Below, piece after piece: positions 33,277 through 41,815 of a stretch of DNA of 64,000 nucleotides. A model generated the notes under the pieces. The model made no database searches, had not been told where the DNA came from, and saw only the letters and a list, made by a program, of their open reading frames with translations. The stretch's first letter is position 1; the number at the start of each line of letters is the position of its first letter. Source of the DNA: Actinoallomurus sp050942425 (GTDB lineage Bacteria > Actinomycetota > Actinomycetes > Streptosporangiales > Streptosporangiaceae); contig NZ_CP192063.1 in assembly GCF_050942425.1 (NCBI RefSeq), forward strand, positions 6,014,001 through 6,078,000, given 5' to 3'. The position numbers were made by a program, and so were the translations under genes.

Positions 33277-34077
33277 TCAGGCCGTCGGCTGCAGGTCTCG
33301 CGACCGCAGCCGGGAGGCGTCGAGGGAACCCCCGTTGAGGACCTCTCGATGGACCCGCTTGACCTCGGCCGACGGGTCGAGACCGAGCTCGTCGTTCAGC
33401 AGCGTCCGCAGGCTCTGGTACGCCTCGAGGGCGTCACCGCGCCGGCCGGCCTTGTTCAGGGCGATGATGAGCTGGGCGTGGAACCACTCGTTGTACCGGT
33501 GGCTCACCACCAGGCGGCGCAGCTCGGGGATGACCGCGCGGTGGTCGCCGAGCTCCATGTCGGCCTGGACCCGCAGCTCCAGCGCGGTGATCCGCTGTTC
33601 TTCCAGGTGGGTGGCGTACCCCTGCAGGAGCGTGCCGTGGTCCACGTTCGACAGCGCGGCGCCCTTCCACAGGCTGAGCGCGGCGCGTACCTGCCGGGCG
33701 CTGCGCTCGACGTGCCCGGCGGCCTGCAGCGCCCGGCTCTGCTCGATCAGCCGGTCGAACTCCCGGAAGTCCAGCTGCGCCTCGTCCACGCGCAGGATGT
33801 ATCCGGGCGGAACCGTCTCTATCATTCGCGAGGCCTGCTGCTCCCCCAGTTCCCGGGCGAACGCCTTACGGAGTTGATAAATGTAGGTCTGCGCCGTGGT
33901 GACGGCGCTTTTCGGCGGCTCTTCGCCCCACAGTTCCTCGATTACCGAATCGAGGCTGACGACCTGATTGGCGCGGAGGAGCAGCAGAGCCAGGACCTGG
34001 CGGATCTTCGGCGCGCTCGGGGTGCACACGCGCTGGTCGTGGATGACTTCCAGAGAACCCAGCAGATTGAATTTCAT
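33277..34077 (-). CDS. SARP-family pathway activator
   Basis: 266 residues, the short ActII-ORF4/DnrI/RedD type. Starting MKFNLLGSLEVIHDQRVCTP, it has an OmpR-like winged helix (residues 1-95, with APKIRQVLALLLLRANQVVS and TAQTYIYQLRKAF) and a bacterial transcriptional activation domain (about 100-250, with FREFDRLIEQSRALQAAG and NEWFHAQLIIALNKAGRRGDAL). GGAGA lies 7 nt before the ATG at 34077. It very probably activates the cluster through the TCGAG repeats listed here. Confidence 0.95.
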   Translation of the reverse strand: MKFNLLGSLEVIHDQRVCTPSAPKIRQVLALLLLRANQVVSLDSVIEELWGEEPPKSAVTTAQTYIYQLRKAFARELGEQQASRMIETVPPGYILRVDEAQLDFREFDRLIEQSRALQAAGHVERSARQVRAALSLWKGAALSNVDHGTLLQGYATHLEEQRITALELRVQADMELGDHRAVIPELRRLVVSHRYNEWFHAQLIIALNKAGRRGDALEAYQSLRTLLNDELGLDPSAEVKRVHREVLNGGSLDASRLRSRDLQPTA

Positions 34078-34397
34078 GGAATATCTCCGTTCGCGGCCGA
34101 CCCGTCCGCGTTCGGATCGCGATCGGGGCAGTCGGCCTGGAACGACGTTAAGCAGAACACCGACGCCCCTCAAGAGCGGAACCACGGAATGACCCCCGAA
34201 AGGACCGGGAGGCACATCGGGGATGTCCCTTTCGGGGCACGCGCTGGTCAGGGGAGGTGACTCCCCCGGCACACCTCGTGCCCCTTCCCGCGTACGCCGG
34301 CACCCCCGCGCCGTTCGCGCCCGGACGGCGAACGCCCTTCCCCCGGACGGGACACCGAAACCGGGGAAAGGGCGTTCGCGGCGGCGGGGACGGGCCG
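34078..34397. other. 320-bp gap between the aromatase and the SARP gene
   Basis: No convincing gene. It holds the aromatase terminator (34,328-34,379) and, nearer the SARP start, the SARP ribosome site and an A/T-richer stretch around 34,140-34,160 where the SARP promoter most likely lies. TCGGATC and TCGGGGC 11 bp apart near 34,115 are only weakly SARP-like. Confidence 0.6.
34328..34379 (-). terminator. terminator after the ketoreductase-aromatase unit
   Basis: Arms of 17 nt with one mismatch (GCGAACGCCCTT and its partner AAGGGCGTTCGC at the ends) enclose an 18-nt loop, 19 bp past the aromatase stop. Confidence 0.7.
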
Positions 34398-35333
34398 TCA
34401 CCCGGCCTCCACGAAGGTCTTGGCGTGGCCGAGGGTGGCGGCGCTGTTGCCCCCGGCGGCCTTGCGGATGAAGTCCTTGGCCTGCTGGACGGTCGCGCCG
34501 GCGCCGAGCACCGTCTCGACGGCCTCCTCCCGTACCGTCACGGTGTGCCGCGAGGTGGCCAGGACCCCGTCGGCGGTCTTGGCCACGGTCCACTCCCCCA
34601 CGTGCGCGGTCATCAGCGCCGGCGGGAGGGTCTGCTTGTACACGATCCGCTCGGCGGGGAAGCAGACCCGTACGGACTCGGTGGTGTGCACCGACCCGTC
34701 GGCGGCGCGGGTGTCCATCGTCATCACCTGGATGCCGGGGACCTCCTCGCGTACCTTCAGGTCCCCGACGTGCGGCAGCCGGTCCGGCCAGCGGGCGGCG
34801 TCGTAGAGGAACTCGTAGACGGCCTCGGGTGCGCCGTCCACCAGGACGGAGTCCTCGAAGGAGAAGGTCAGCGCCGCGGTGCGGTCGTGTTCCTCGGCGA
34901 GGGTCTTGATGTTGGCCAGTTCGGTGCGGCTGTTGCGGTCGGTGGCCCGGCCGATCCAGTCCAGGTGCGCGGGGTCGTCGTCGACGGCGGTGAAGTCGTG
35001 GGTGAGCGTGAGGCGGGTGCAGCCGTCCGGGCCGGCCTCGACGATCCACTCTCCGCCCATGGAGGCCACCGGCGGGGCGGAGACCTCCTGACGGAACGCC
35101 ACCTTCCCGGCTTCCCGGTCGACGTCGCGGCGGGACGTCCAGTGCTTGACGTCGTCGTTGGCGGTGGCCCAGATCGACAGCCGCTCGGCCGGCGAGTCGA
35201 GCGCGGTCCGGTCGACGTGGATGGTGGGCCCGAAGTGCAGCGGCCAGTCGGCGGCGTCCGCGATGATCTGGAATACCAGGTCCGGAGCCGCACCGATGTC
35301 GATCCGGTGGACGGTGTGCTGGGTCGCGGTCAC
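34398..35333 (-). CDS. two-domain polyketide aromatase/cyclase
   Basis: 311 residues from the GTG at 35333: GGAAGG lies 9 nt upstream of it but directly abuts the alternative ATG at 35342. Two START/SRPBCC domains are visible: HRIDIGAAPDLVFQIIADAADWPLHFGP (split here at about 10-40) and, from about 150, FEDSVLVDGAP with FLYDAARWPDRLPHV. This is the ActVII/GrhQ/LanL type that cyclises and aromatises the first ring of C9-reduced polyketides. It follows the ketoreductase closely on the same strand. Confidence 0.94.
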   Translation of the reverse strand: MTATQHTVHRIDIGAAPDLVFQIIADAADWPLHFGPTIHVDRTALDSPAERLSIWATANDDVKHWTSRRDVDREAGKVAFRQEVSAPPVASMGGEWIVEAGPDGCTRLTLTHDFTAVDDDPAHLDWIGRATDRNSRTELANIKTLAEEHDRTAALTFSFEDSVLVDGAPEAVYEFLYDAARWPDRLPHVGDLKVREEVPGIQVMTMDTRAADGSVHTTESVRVCFPAERIVYKQTLPPALMTAHVGEWTVAKTADGVLATSRHTVTVREEAVETVLGAGATVQQAKDFIRKAAGGNSAATLGHAKTFVEAG

Positions 35334-35353
35334 TGTGATCATCCTTCCGGCGG

Positions 35354-36142
35354 CTAGTAGATCCCCAGCCCGCCGCAGACGTTGAGCGCCTGGGCGGTGA
35401 TGGAGGCGGCGGTGTCGGTCGCCAGGTAGTCGACCAGGCCGGCGACCTCGTCGGGGGTCGAGTAGCGGCCGAGCGGGATCTTGTCGTTGAACCGGCTCAG
35501 CACGTCCTCTTCGGTGGTCTGCCACACGGCGGCGTGCGCCTGACGGACTCGCACCGCCATCGGCGTCTCCACGTAACCGGGGCAGACCGCGTTCACGGTG
35601 ACGCCGGTGCCGGCCAGTTCCTTGGCCAGGGCCTTGGTGAAGCCGATGACGCCGGCCTTGGACGCCGAGTAGGGCGCTCCGAGCGGGACGCCCTGCTTTC
35701 CGCCGGTGGAGGCGATGTTGATGATCCGCCCACCGGCCGCGCCGGCGAGCCCGCCGGCCGCGAGCGCCTCACGCGTCACGAGGAAGACGCTGTTCAGGTT
35801 GGTGTCGATCACGTCGTACCACAGGTCGTCGGCGAGCTCGGCGGTCACGCCGCCGCCACTGCGCCCGGCGTTGTTGACCAGCACCGTGATCGGGCCGTAC
35901 CGCTCGACCGCGGCGGCCACGAGGTGCCGCACGGACTCCTTGGACCGCACGTCGGCCTCCGCGCCGTCCACGTCCAGGCCCTCGGCGCGCAGTTCCTTGA
36001 CCGTGGACACGACGTTCTCGGTGGTGCGCGCGCAGATGAAGACGCGGAGTCCGCGCCGGGCCAGTCGCCGGGTCACGGCGAGGCCGATCCCGCTGGTGGC
36101 GCCGGTGATCAGCGCCACCGGTGCGCCGTCTGTGCTACTCAT
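35354..36142 (-). CDS. ActIII-type polyketide C-9 ketoreductase
   Basis: 262 residues, nearly identical in layout to ActIII (261). Cofactor motif LITGATSGIGLAV; catalytic Ser145, Tyr158 and Lys162 in PYSASKAGVIGF. The loop that reads PGG in ActIII reads NAGRSGGGVTAEL here, with Ser95 in place of the proline linked to stereochemical control. It reduces the C-9 carbonyl of the nascent chain. GGAGGGAAAGG precedes the ATG. First gene of the ketoreductase-aromatase unit. Confidence 0.95.
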   Translation of the reverse strand: MSSTDGAPVALITGATSGIGLAVTRRLARRGLRVFICARTTENVVSTVKELRAEGLDVDGAEADVRSKESVRHLVAAAVERYGPITVLVNNAGRSGGGVTAELADDLWYDVIDTNLNSVFLVTREALAAGGLAGAAGGRIINIASTGGKQGVPLGAPYSASKAGVIGFTKALAKELAGTGVTVNAVCPGYVETPMAVRVRQAHAAVWQTTEEDVLSRFNDKIPLGRYSTPDEVAGLVDYLATDTAASITAQALNVCGGLGIY

Positions 36143-36313
36143 CAGCCTTTCCCTCCGTCGGTGCTTCCGCATCCGCACAATGGCCGGTCCGCCTCGACGC
36201 CGGGCGGATCCTCACTGGAGCCGACCGGGCCTCCAGCGGGCTTCGAAGCGCCGCGGTCATGCTCGCCGCTGGTGCGCGAGCCCACCGGAACCGGAGCGAA
36301 GGAGAAGGCCACG

Positions 36314-36760
36314 ATGACCGAGCAGCTGATCGGCGATGTCGCGGACACCCGCGTTTACCAGGAGGTCCAGCACTTCTACGGACGTCAGATGCGCCTGCTC
36401 GACGAGGGCGCCGTCACCGCGTGGGCCGAGACCTTCACCGAGGACGGGGTCTTCGCCGCCAACGGGCATCCCGCGCCGTCCGTCGGTCGCGCGGCGATCG
36501 AGGCGGGCGCCCGCAAGGCCGTCGAGGCTCTCGTCGAGCAGGGGATCCAGCGCCGGCACTGGCTGGGCATGCTGGAGGTGGCCGAACGCGGCGACGGCGC
36601 CGTCGTCGCCCGCACCTACGCGCTGATCGTGAGCACGCCGCGCGGTGGCCGGGCGGCCGTTCACCTCAGCTGCACCTGCGAGGACGTGCTGGTCCGCGAG
36701 GACGGCCGGCTCCTGGTCCGCCACCGTGAGGTCAACCGCGACGATCTTCCGCCGCAGTGA
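36314..36760 (+). CDS. SnoaL-like (NTF2-fold) protein
   Basis: 148 residues with the NTF2/SnoaL pattern: VQHFYGRQMRLLDEGAVTAW, FTEDGVFAANGH, RRHWLGMLEVAERGDGAVVA and VLVREDGRLLVRHREV. In type II clusters such proteins act as cyclases, hydroxylases or dehydratases without cofactor. GAAGGAG precedes the ATG at 36314. It is divergent from the ketoreductase and is the last gene clearly belonging to biosynthesis; specific role unknown. Confidence 0.8.
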   Translation: MTEQLIGDVADTRVYQEVQHFYGRQMRLLDEGAVTAWAETFTEDGVFAANGHPAPSVGRAAIEAGARKAVEALVEQGIQRRHWLGMLEVAERGDGAVVARTYALIVSTPRGGRAAVHLSCTCEDVLVREDGRLLVRHREVNRDDLPPQ

Positions 36761-36780
36761 GCGGAGCTCTCCGCCGGCGG
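36749..36780. terminator. hairpin shared by convergent stop codons
   Basis: GCGGAG-CT-CTCCGC with outer CCGCCG/CGGCGG arms overlaps the SnoaL-like stop and ends next to the permease stop, forming a compact bidirectional hairpin. Confidence 0.5.
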
Positions 36781-37530
36781 CTAGGCGGTGCGGTGAGTAC
36801 GGCGCAGCGCCCCCAGGGCCGCCAGGGCGCCGGCGATGACCGTGATGGCGGTGATGGCCAGGACGGCGCGGGTGTAGACGCCGGCGGGACGCCCGCCGAG
36901 GGCGGCCTGGAAACCGCGGACCGCCCAGTAGGCGGGCAGGGCGGGTGCCAGGTCGCCGATCCAGCGGGGCAGGCCGGCGAGGGGGACGAGGGCGCCGCTG
37001 AGCCCGGTCGTGATCATCGCGGTGATGTCGGCGATCGCGCCGAGCCGGCCGCGGCTGTTCAGCCAGGCGCCGAGGGCCAGGCCGAGGGCGGTGGCGCAGG
37101 ACGCCCAGGCCAGCCACAGCAGGGGCAGCCGCCAGGTGCCGGCGGTCAGGTCGAGTCCGTACCACCAGTCGGCCTCGGCGAACAGCAGGGCTTGGAGGGC
37201 GAGGAAGACGGTGACGAGCGGCAGGGCCTTGCCGGTCAGGACGGAGACGGGGCGGGCGGGGGTGGCGCGGAGCCGGTCCCAGGTGTGCCAGTCGCGTTCG
37301 GCGAGGATCTGTTCGCCGGCGACGTCGAGGGCCAGGAGGGTGAACATGACGGCGGTGCCTGCGGCGGCGCTGGTGGCGCCGGAGACGCCGGGGCCGGCCA
37401 TCCGCTGGTAGACGGGGTGCAGGACGGCCATGAGGGTGGAGGACATGACCGCGTAGGCGATGAGGGTGCCCGGGTCGCGTACCAGCAGGACGCAGGTGTG
37501 GCGGGCGATGACGGCGATGTCACGCGGCAT
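36781..37530 (-). CDS. ABC-2 type exporter permease 3
   Basis: 249 residues with six membrane helices (for example FLALQALLFAEADWWYG region, LLWLAWASCATALGLALGAW, AVLAITAITVIAGALAALGA). It starts inside the ATPase gene upstream (11-nt overlap). The pair is under the divergent TetR regulator at 38,462, so it is likely an inducible drug-type exporter. It may serve the cluster product or be a neighbouring chromosomal resistance unit. Confidence 0.85.
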   Translation of the reverse strand: MPRDIAVIARHTCVLLVRDPGTLIAYAVMSSTLMAVLHPVYQRMAGPGVSGATSAAAGTAVMFTLLALDVAGEQILAERDWHTWDRLRATPARPVSVLTGKALPLVTVFLALQALLFAEADWWYGLDLTAGTWRLPLLWLAWASCATALGLALGAWLNSRGRLGAIADITAMITTGLSGALVPLAGLPRWIGDLAPALPAYWAVRGFQAALGGRPAGVYTRAVLAITAITVIAGALAALGALRRTHRTA

Positions 37531-38401
37531 GGGGGGCCTCCGGGGCGGCGAGGTGACGGTACAGGTCGTCGAGGGTCGGCGGGGTGATGTCGATGCCCCG
37601 CAGCCGTACGGCGTCGGGGCCCAGGTCGGTGAGGGCGCGGGCGGCGGCCTCGGCGGGCCGGGGTGAGGTGATGAGGAGGGTGTCCTGGTCGTGGTGGCCG
37701 GGCGCGGGCCCGTCGAAGCGCAGGCGGGCGGTGCCGGGCAGGCCGTCGAGGAGGGACTGGCGCGGGCCGCGGGCGATGACCCGGCCGTGGGCGGCGACGG
37801 CGAGGGTGGCGTCCAGGTCGACGAGTTCGGGCAGGTAGTGGGTGGTGTAGCAGATGGCGGCGCCGTCGTCGGCGCGGGCGCGTACGGCGGTCAGGAGCGC
37901 CTGGCGGGTGGCGGGGTCGGCGCCGACGGTGGGTTCGTCGAGCAGCAGGACCTTGGGGCGGTGCAGGAGCGCGGTGGCGGTCTGGACGCGGCGCTGCTGG
38001 CCGCCGGAGAGCCGGCCGACGGGCTGGTCGAGCAGGTCGTGCAGGGCCATGGCGGTGGTGACCTGGTCGATCTCGGTGCGCAGGCGGCGGCGGTGGAGTC
38101 CGGCCAGGCCGCCGTAGAGGCGCAGGTTGTCGCGGACGGTGGCGGTCGGGTACAGGGCGGGTTCCTGCGGCGCCCAGCCGGTGAGGCGGCGGGCGGTGCG
38201 GTGGGCCGGGTCGGCGCCGTCGACGCGGACGTGGCCGGAGTCGGGCCGGTCCAGGCCGCAGGCGATCCGGGCGAAGGTGGTCTTGCCGGCGCCGTTGTGG
38301 CCTATGAGGCCGCAGATCTCCCCCGCCGCGACGGTGAGGTCGAAGCCGTCGAGGGCGGTGGCCGTGCCGAATCGTCTGCGCAGCCGGGTGGCGTGAAGCA
38401 T
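37520..38401 (-). CDS. ABC exporter ATP-binding subunit 3
   Basis: 293 residues: MLHATRLRRRFGTATALDGF, Walker A IGHNGAGKTTFARIA, signature RLSGGQQRRVQTATALL and Walker B VLLLDEPTVGADPATR. It is the partner of the overlapping ABC-2 permease. Its start lies 16 bp from the palindromic operator at 38,418, so it should be repressed by the divergent TetR protein. Confidence 0.9.
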   Translation of the reverse strand: MLHATRLRRRFGTATALDGFDLTVAAGEICGLIGHNGAGKTTFARIACGLDRPDSGHVRVDGADPAHRTARRLTGWAPQEPALYPTATVRDNLRLYGGLAGLHRRRLRTEIDQVTTAMALHDLLDQPVGRLSGGQQRRVQTATALLHRPKVLLLDEPTVGADPATRQALLTAVRARADDGAAICYTTHYLPELVDLDATLAVAAHGRVIARGPRQSLLDGLPGTARLRFDGPAPGHHDQDTLLITSPRPAEAAARALTDLGPDAVRLRGIDITPPTLDDLYRHLAAPEAPHAA

Positions 38402-38417
38402 GGGCACTCCCAACGAA

Positions 38418-38445
38418 GTATACAGCGTATATATACACTGTATAC
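38418..38445. promoter_or_regulatory. TetR-type operator between divergent genes
   Basis: GTATACAG, 12 bp mostly TATATA, then CTGTATAC: a 28-bp palindrome with one mismatched pair, in an otherwise AT-poor region. Its centre likely overlaps both promoters, allowing autoregulation and control of the ABC exporter. Confidence 0.8.
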
Positions 38446-38461
38446 GGAGGTGGGGTGGTCG

Positions 38462-38992
38462 ATGCCCAGGAGAGGACTGACGCGCGGCGAGATCGTCGAC
38501 GCGACGTGGGACCTGGCGGCGCAGCGGGGGCTCGCGGCGGTGACGATGCGCGCGGTCGCCGAGCAGCTGGGGGTGACGCCCATGGCGCTGTACCGGCATG
38601 TCGGGGACAAGCAGGGCCTGCTCGACGGCCTGGTGGAACGCCTGCTCGGGGAGATCCCCGAGCCGGACCCGGCGCTGCCGTGGCGGGAGCGGCTGCGCGA
38701 GCTGGCCGCCGGGATCCGGGCGGTGGCGCGGTCACACCCGGACCTGTTCCCGCTGCTGTTCCACCGCCCGGCGGTGACCGAGGCGGCACGCCGCCCCCGG
38801 GACGCGGCCTACGACGCGTTGCGTGAGGCCGGGCTGGCCGGGGACGACGTCGTACGGGCGGAGCGGCTGCTGTCGACGTTCATCCTGGGGTTCGCGGCCT
38901 CCGAGGCGGGCGGCCGGTTCGCTCACCTGAACGCCGAGGCGGAGTTCGGTTACGCCGCCGACGCCATCGTGCGCCTGCTCGAGAAGGACTGA
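38462..38992 (+). CDS. TetR-family repressor
   Basis: 176 residues from the ATG at 38462, 11 nt after GGAGG. The helix-turn-helix is TMRAVAEQLGVTPMALYRHVGDKQGLLDGL (positions about 28-57, split by family consensus at MALYRHV). The ligand domain is short and all-helical, with LLSTFILGFAASEAGG. It is divergent from ABC exporter 3, with a shared palindrome, so it is very likely its ligand-relieved repressor. Confidence 0.9.
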   Translation: MPRRGLTRGEIVDATWDLAAQRGLAAVTMRAVAEQLGVTPMALYRHVGDKQGLLDGLVERLLGEIPEPDPALPWRERLRELAAGIRAVARSHPDLFPLLFHRPAVTEAARRPRDAAYDALREAGLAGDDVVRAERLLSTFILGFAASEAGGRFAHLNAEAEFGYAADAIVRLLEKD

Positions 38993-39052
38993 CGGTCTCC
39001 GGCGCCGACGTCGTCGCGTCCGCGAACAGGTGCGCCAGGGACACCGCACAGC

Positions 39053-39586
39053 TCACCCGACACTCACGATCTTTCGGCCGTGGGGTGGCGCGTTGTTCAC
39101 GCGCTTCCTTCGGGCGACCTCGAGCGAGTCGCCCAGCGTCCATAGCGCCACGCCGATCAACACGAGGTCCTTGAGGAGAAACTGCCCAGGCTGGGCCGAG
39201 AGTACTGGGAACCCGCCGGCGAAGGTGTCGACGACCCCTGGGGTGGTGAACAGGAAGCTCAGCGTTCCCACGAACAGCATGACCGCGAGAGCGCTGCCTA
39301 TGGCAGAGAGCCTGGGCCAGAGCAGGTGAACGGCGATGAGCACCGCAGCGATGATCTCCATACTGCCCAGAGCGTTCGCGACCGTCCTATAACTCAGGAA
39401 GTCGTACAGCCAGCTCAGGAGGGGGCTGTGTTCGACCAGCACTCGGCTTTCCATTTTGACGTACTTGCCCGCACCGATCCACGCCAGGACAACGACTAGC
39501 CCATATCGGCTCACCAATCGACCGGCTACCGCGATCCGGCCGCCGGCTCTTTCCAGTGATGCCGGAATATTTGACACGTTCGCCAT
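39053..39586 (-). CDS. DUF417 (YkgB/RclC-like) membrane protein
   Basis: 177 residues from the ATG at 39586, 7 nt after AGAGGA. Four membrane helices are visible, with RYGLVVVLAWIGAGKYVKME, SPLLSWLYDFLS, GSALAVMLFVGTLSFLFTTP and GGFPVLSAQPGQFLLKDLVL, the DUF417 hallmarks. E. coli RclC of this family belongs to the reactive-chlorine response; its biochemical role is unclear. The gene lies 27 bp after DUF5999 and is probably read from the same sigma-type promoter at 39,872. Confidence 0.88.
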   Translation of the reverse strand: MANVSNIPASLERAGGRIAVAGRLVSRYGLVVVLAWIGAGKYVKMESRVLVEHSPLLSWLYDFLSYRTVANALGSMEIIAAVLIAVHLLWPRLSAIGSALAVMLFVGTLSFLFTTPGVVDTFAGGFPVLSAQPGQFLLKDLVLIGVALWTLGDSLEVARRKRVNNAPPHGRKIVSVG

Positions 39587-39613
39587 GATGATTCCTCTCG
39601 CCATGGAGCTTGA

Positions 39614-39877
39614 TCACTCAGTGATGATCGAGTCGACTCGACGGTCGGCGACGCGGCCGTCGGGGAGCAGTTCGCCGGTGTCGTCGAAGACGACGACACC
39701 GTTGCACAGCAGGCTCCAGCCCTGTTCGGGGTGGAAGGCCACGACACGGGCCGCCGCGCGATCGCGGGCGGTCGCCGCCGGACACCGGGGACGGTGCGGG
39801 CACGTGCCCTTGGCTGTTCGATGGGATGCGGATGTTCGCGGCTTCGATGCGGTCCTGCCGCCCAGTGAGTTGGTCAT
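39614..39877 (-). CDS. DUF5999 family small protein
   Basis: 87 residues. The part after residue 26 matches the actinobacterial DUF5999 family: CPHRPRCPAATARDRAAARV, HPEQGWSLLCNGVVVFDDTG and ELLPDGRV. Relatives usually start at the MCPH position; here that codon is ACG, and the nearest start is the ATG at 39877, which gives a basic 26-residue extension. The ATG has no ribosome site and the promoter element ends next to it, so leaderless translation is possible. Function unknown; operon with DUF417. Confidence 0.75.
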   Translation of the reverse strand: MTNSLGGRTASKPRTSASHRTAKGTCPHRPRCPAATARDRAAARVVAFHPEQGWSLLCNGVVVFDDTGELLPDGRVADRRVDSIITE

Positions 39878-39911
39878 GTCTTGTTGGCATCGCCGCCGCG
39901 CGGAGTCTTAC
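39872..39911 (-). promoter_or_regulatory. sigma-type promoter element A
   Basis: On the minus strand GTAAGACTCCGC begins 34 nt before the DUF5999 ATG, followed by GCGGCGGCGATGCCAACA. The same element, same distance from an ATG, occurs at 41,816. It looks like the -35/-10 pair of an alternative sigma factor, most likely the one encoded divergently at 39,976. Confidence 0.65.
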
Positions 39912-39975
39912 CTGCGAATTCTTCGCCGGCGGGTGGTGGTTAGCATGAAACGTATGGGTGACGCCGGAGCGCGCC

Positions 39976-40629
39976 GTGGATGAGATCTCGGCCACCCGTA
40001 CCTCTCTCGACGCCGAGTCGGGTGAGTGGCTGCGGGTGCTCACCTGCGGTGGGGCGGAGCAGGAGGCAGCCGTGGGGCGGCTGCATGGACTGCTCCTGCG
40101 GGTCGCCAGGAGCGAGGTGCGAAGGCGCGGTGTTCAGCTGCGCGTCACTGGCCCTGAGCTGGACGATCTGGCGTATCAGGCCGCGGCCGACGCGCTGTTG
40201 GCCATCACCGCCAAGATCAGAGAGTTCCGTGGTGAGAGCCGGTTCACGACCTGGGCCTACAAGTTCGTGATCCTTGAGGTGTCCGTGAAGGTCGGGCGGC
40301 ATTTCTGGCGACGTTGCCCCGCCGTGCCGTTCGAAGGTGCCGACTGGGAGCGTCTGCCGGATCGGTTCGGCTTCGACCCGGCCAGGGAGTCGGAGTGGCG
40401 CGATCTGCTCGCCGCACTACGCCGGGCCGTGCAGGAGAAGTTGACCGAACGGCAGCGGCGGATCTTCGTGGCGATCGTGCTCAACGGCGTTCCGCTGGAC
40501 GCCTTGGTCCTCCAGCTCGGTTCTAACCGGAACGCGATTTACAAGACGATGTTCGAGGCCAGGCGCAAGCTGCGGGCCGCGCTCGCCGCGAACGGCTATG
40601 TGGACAACGACCTGTCGAGGCCCTCATGA
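39976..40629 (+). CDS. ECF-type RNA polymerase sigma factor
   Basis: 217 residues from the GTG at 39976, 6 nt after GGAG; another GTG at 39958 would add 6 residues. Region 2 contains LDDLAYQAAADALLAITAKI and ESRFTTWAYKFVI; region 4 is LTERQRRIFVAIVLNGVPLD with SNRNAIYKTMFEARRKLRAA. It is a stress-type sigma factor. Its stop overlaps the start of a small zinc-motif protein (ATGA), the usual sigma/anti-sigma layout. Two near-identical promoter elements nearby are likely targets. Confidence 0.88.
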   Translation: MDEISATRTSLDAESGEWLRVLTCGGAEQEAAVGRLHGLLLRVARSEVRRRGVQLRVTGPELDDLAYQAAADALLAITAKIREFRGESRFTTWAYKFVILEVSVKVGRHFWRRCPAVPFEGADWERLPDRFGFDPARESEWRDLLAALRRAVQEKLTERQRRIFVAIVLNGVPLDALVLQLGSNRNAIYKTMFEARRKLRAALAANGYVDNDLSRPS

Positions 40630-40847
40630 ACGGCCGGGCTGAACTGGACCGCTTCCTGCACACCGACCCACAGGACGTGGGGTGCGACAAGGCGATGGCC
40701 ATGCTCCACGTCTACGTCGAGCTGGTGGCGCAGGAAGCCGGGGCCGAACAGCGCTACCCGGGCATCGCCGCGCACCTGCGCGCGTGCGGCCCGTGCTCGG
40801 AGGATTTCGAGGGCCTGCTGGCCGCGGTATGCGGCCGGCCGGACTGA
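40626..40847 (+). CDS. small zinc-binding anti-sigma-like protein
   Basis: 73 residues, translationally coupled to the sigma factor. It carries a His-x3-Cys-x2-Cys motif in AAHLRACGPCSEDFEGLL, the zinc anti-sigma (ZAS) signature, and a preceding helix CDKAMAMLHVYVELVAQEAG. No membrane segment is present, so it would be a soluble redox-type anti-sigma factor. The assignment rests on the motif and on coupling. Confidence 0.75.
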   Translation: MNGRAELDRFLHTDPQDVGCDKAMAMLHVYVELVAQEAGAEQRYPGIAAHLRACGPCSEDFEGLLAAVCGRPD

Positions 40848-40939
40848 GGAGCCCAGACGCCTCTGACCACGGGCCAGGTCACCGGCATCCGCCGGCCCAG
40901 GCGTTCACGGTCATTCTTGCGCGCGCGATGCCAGCCCGG

Positions 40940-41779
40940 TCACGTAATGGCCGCGGCACCTGGCCGTCCGCCACTATCCCGGTGGACATCCAGCCAGGCG
41001 TGAACCAGCCGCTCTCCCTCTTCGATCAGGGCGGGTGTGTCATGGAAGTCGAAAGGGTTCACCGTCTCGAGGCTGGGTCCGGGCAGCATCCAGACTTCAT
41101 GTCGGGCGCCGGCGATCGCATTCACCGAGGCGTGGCCCAGCAACTGGCTCAGCGCGCGCAGCGCGGTCGGCACCGCGCCCTGCGGGAGGAACTCAGGCGC
41201 GCATCGGCCGAGGGAAGGCAGCACGTAGCTGATGTCCGCGCCCAGAGCCTCGGCCTGCAGTACGGGGGTGGCCGCGGCGATCCCGCCGTCGTAGAGCAGC
41301 CGCCCGCCGATCTCGACGGCGGGAAACACGCCTGGCAGCGCGCTGCTGGCAAGCAGCGCCTGCACCGTAGTCCCCCGGGAGAGGATGACCGGTTCGCCGC
41401 CGGCCAGATCGGTCGCCACCACGTGTGCGGGCAGCGTCAAGCCGTCGAGGTTCGTTTCGCCCAGCTCACGCTCCAACAGCCGCTGCAGCGCCTTCTGGGA
41501 GGAGAGCCCGCTGCCGCGGCCCACCAGCGCATTAGCCAGGCTCCACGCCGAGACTGGGAACACGTTCTTGCGCTTCACCGAGTACCACAGCATCTCCAGA
41601 CGCTCGATCTGGGCCAATGTGGGCTCCAGCGCGAAGCAGACCGCGTTGATCGCTCCAGCCGAGGAGCCCACCACTAGATCGGGTCGGATTCCCGCCTCGG
41701 TCAGGGCACGCAACATCCCCACCTGCGTGGCGGCAACGCTACCGCCACCCTCGAATACGAAAGCGGTCCGCCACCGCAT
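40940..41779 (-). CDS. patatin-like phospholipase/esterase
   Basis: 279 residues from the ATG at 41779, which has a strong GGAGGAG 6 nt upstream; an in-frame ATG at 41821 would add 14 residues and sits beside the promoter element. The oxyanion loop is FEGGGSVAATQVGML, the nucleophile is Ser40 in VVGSSAGAINAV, and the aspartate lies in LLYDGGIAAATP, giving the Ser-Asp dyad. It is likely a cytoplasmic or membrane-associated lipid acyl hydrolase, and its promoter matches that of DUF5999. Confidence 0.9.
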   Translation of the reverse strand: MRWRTAFVFEGGGSVAATQVGMLRALTEAGIRPDLVVGSSAGAINAVCFALEPTLAQIERLEMLWYSVKRKNVFPVSAWSLANALVGRGSGLSSQKALQRLLERELGETNLDGLTLPAHVVATDLAGGEPVILSRGTTVQALLASSALPGVFPAVEIGGRLLYDGGIAAATPVLQAEALGADISYVLPSLGRCAPEFLPQGAVPTALRALSQLLGHASVNAIAGARHEVWMLPGPSLETVNPFDFHDTPALIEEGERLVHAWLDVHRDSGGRPGAAAIT

Positions 41780-41815
41780 GCCGATCTCCTCCCTCGCTTC
41801 AGCATCGGTCCGAGT

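Noticed and set aside
34110..34135. Autoregulatory SARP box before the SARP gene
   Set aside because: TCGGATC/TCGGGGC are 11 bp apart but lack the TCGA core; chance is likely in this composition.
34078..35049. Long upstream extension of the SARP frame
   Set aside because: Runs antisense-style through the terminator and aromatase; MKFNLLGSLE at 34077 is the family start with a good ribosome site.
36194..36250. Possible fifth SARP box between ketoreductase and SnoaL-like genes
   Set aside because: TCGAC/TCGAA-like words occur but not at 11-bp spacing in TCGAG form; the 22-bp match found is too degenerate.
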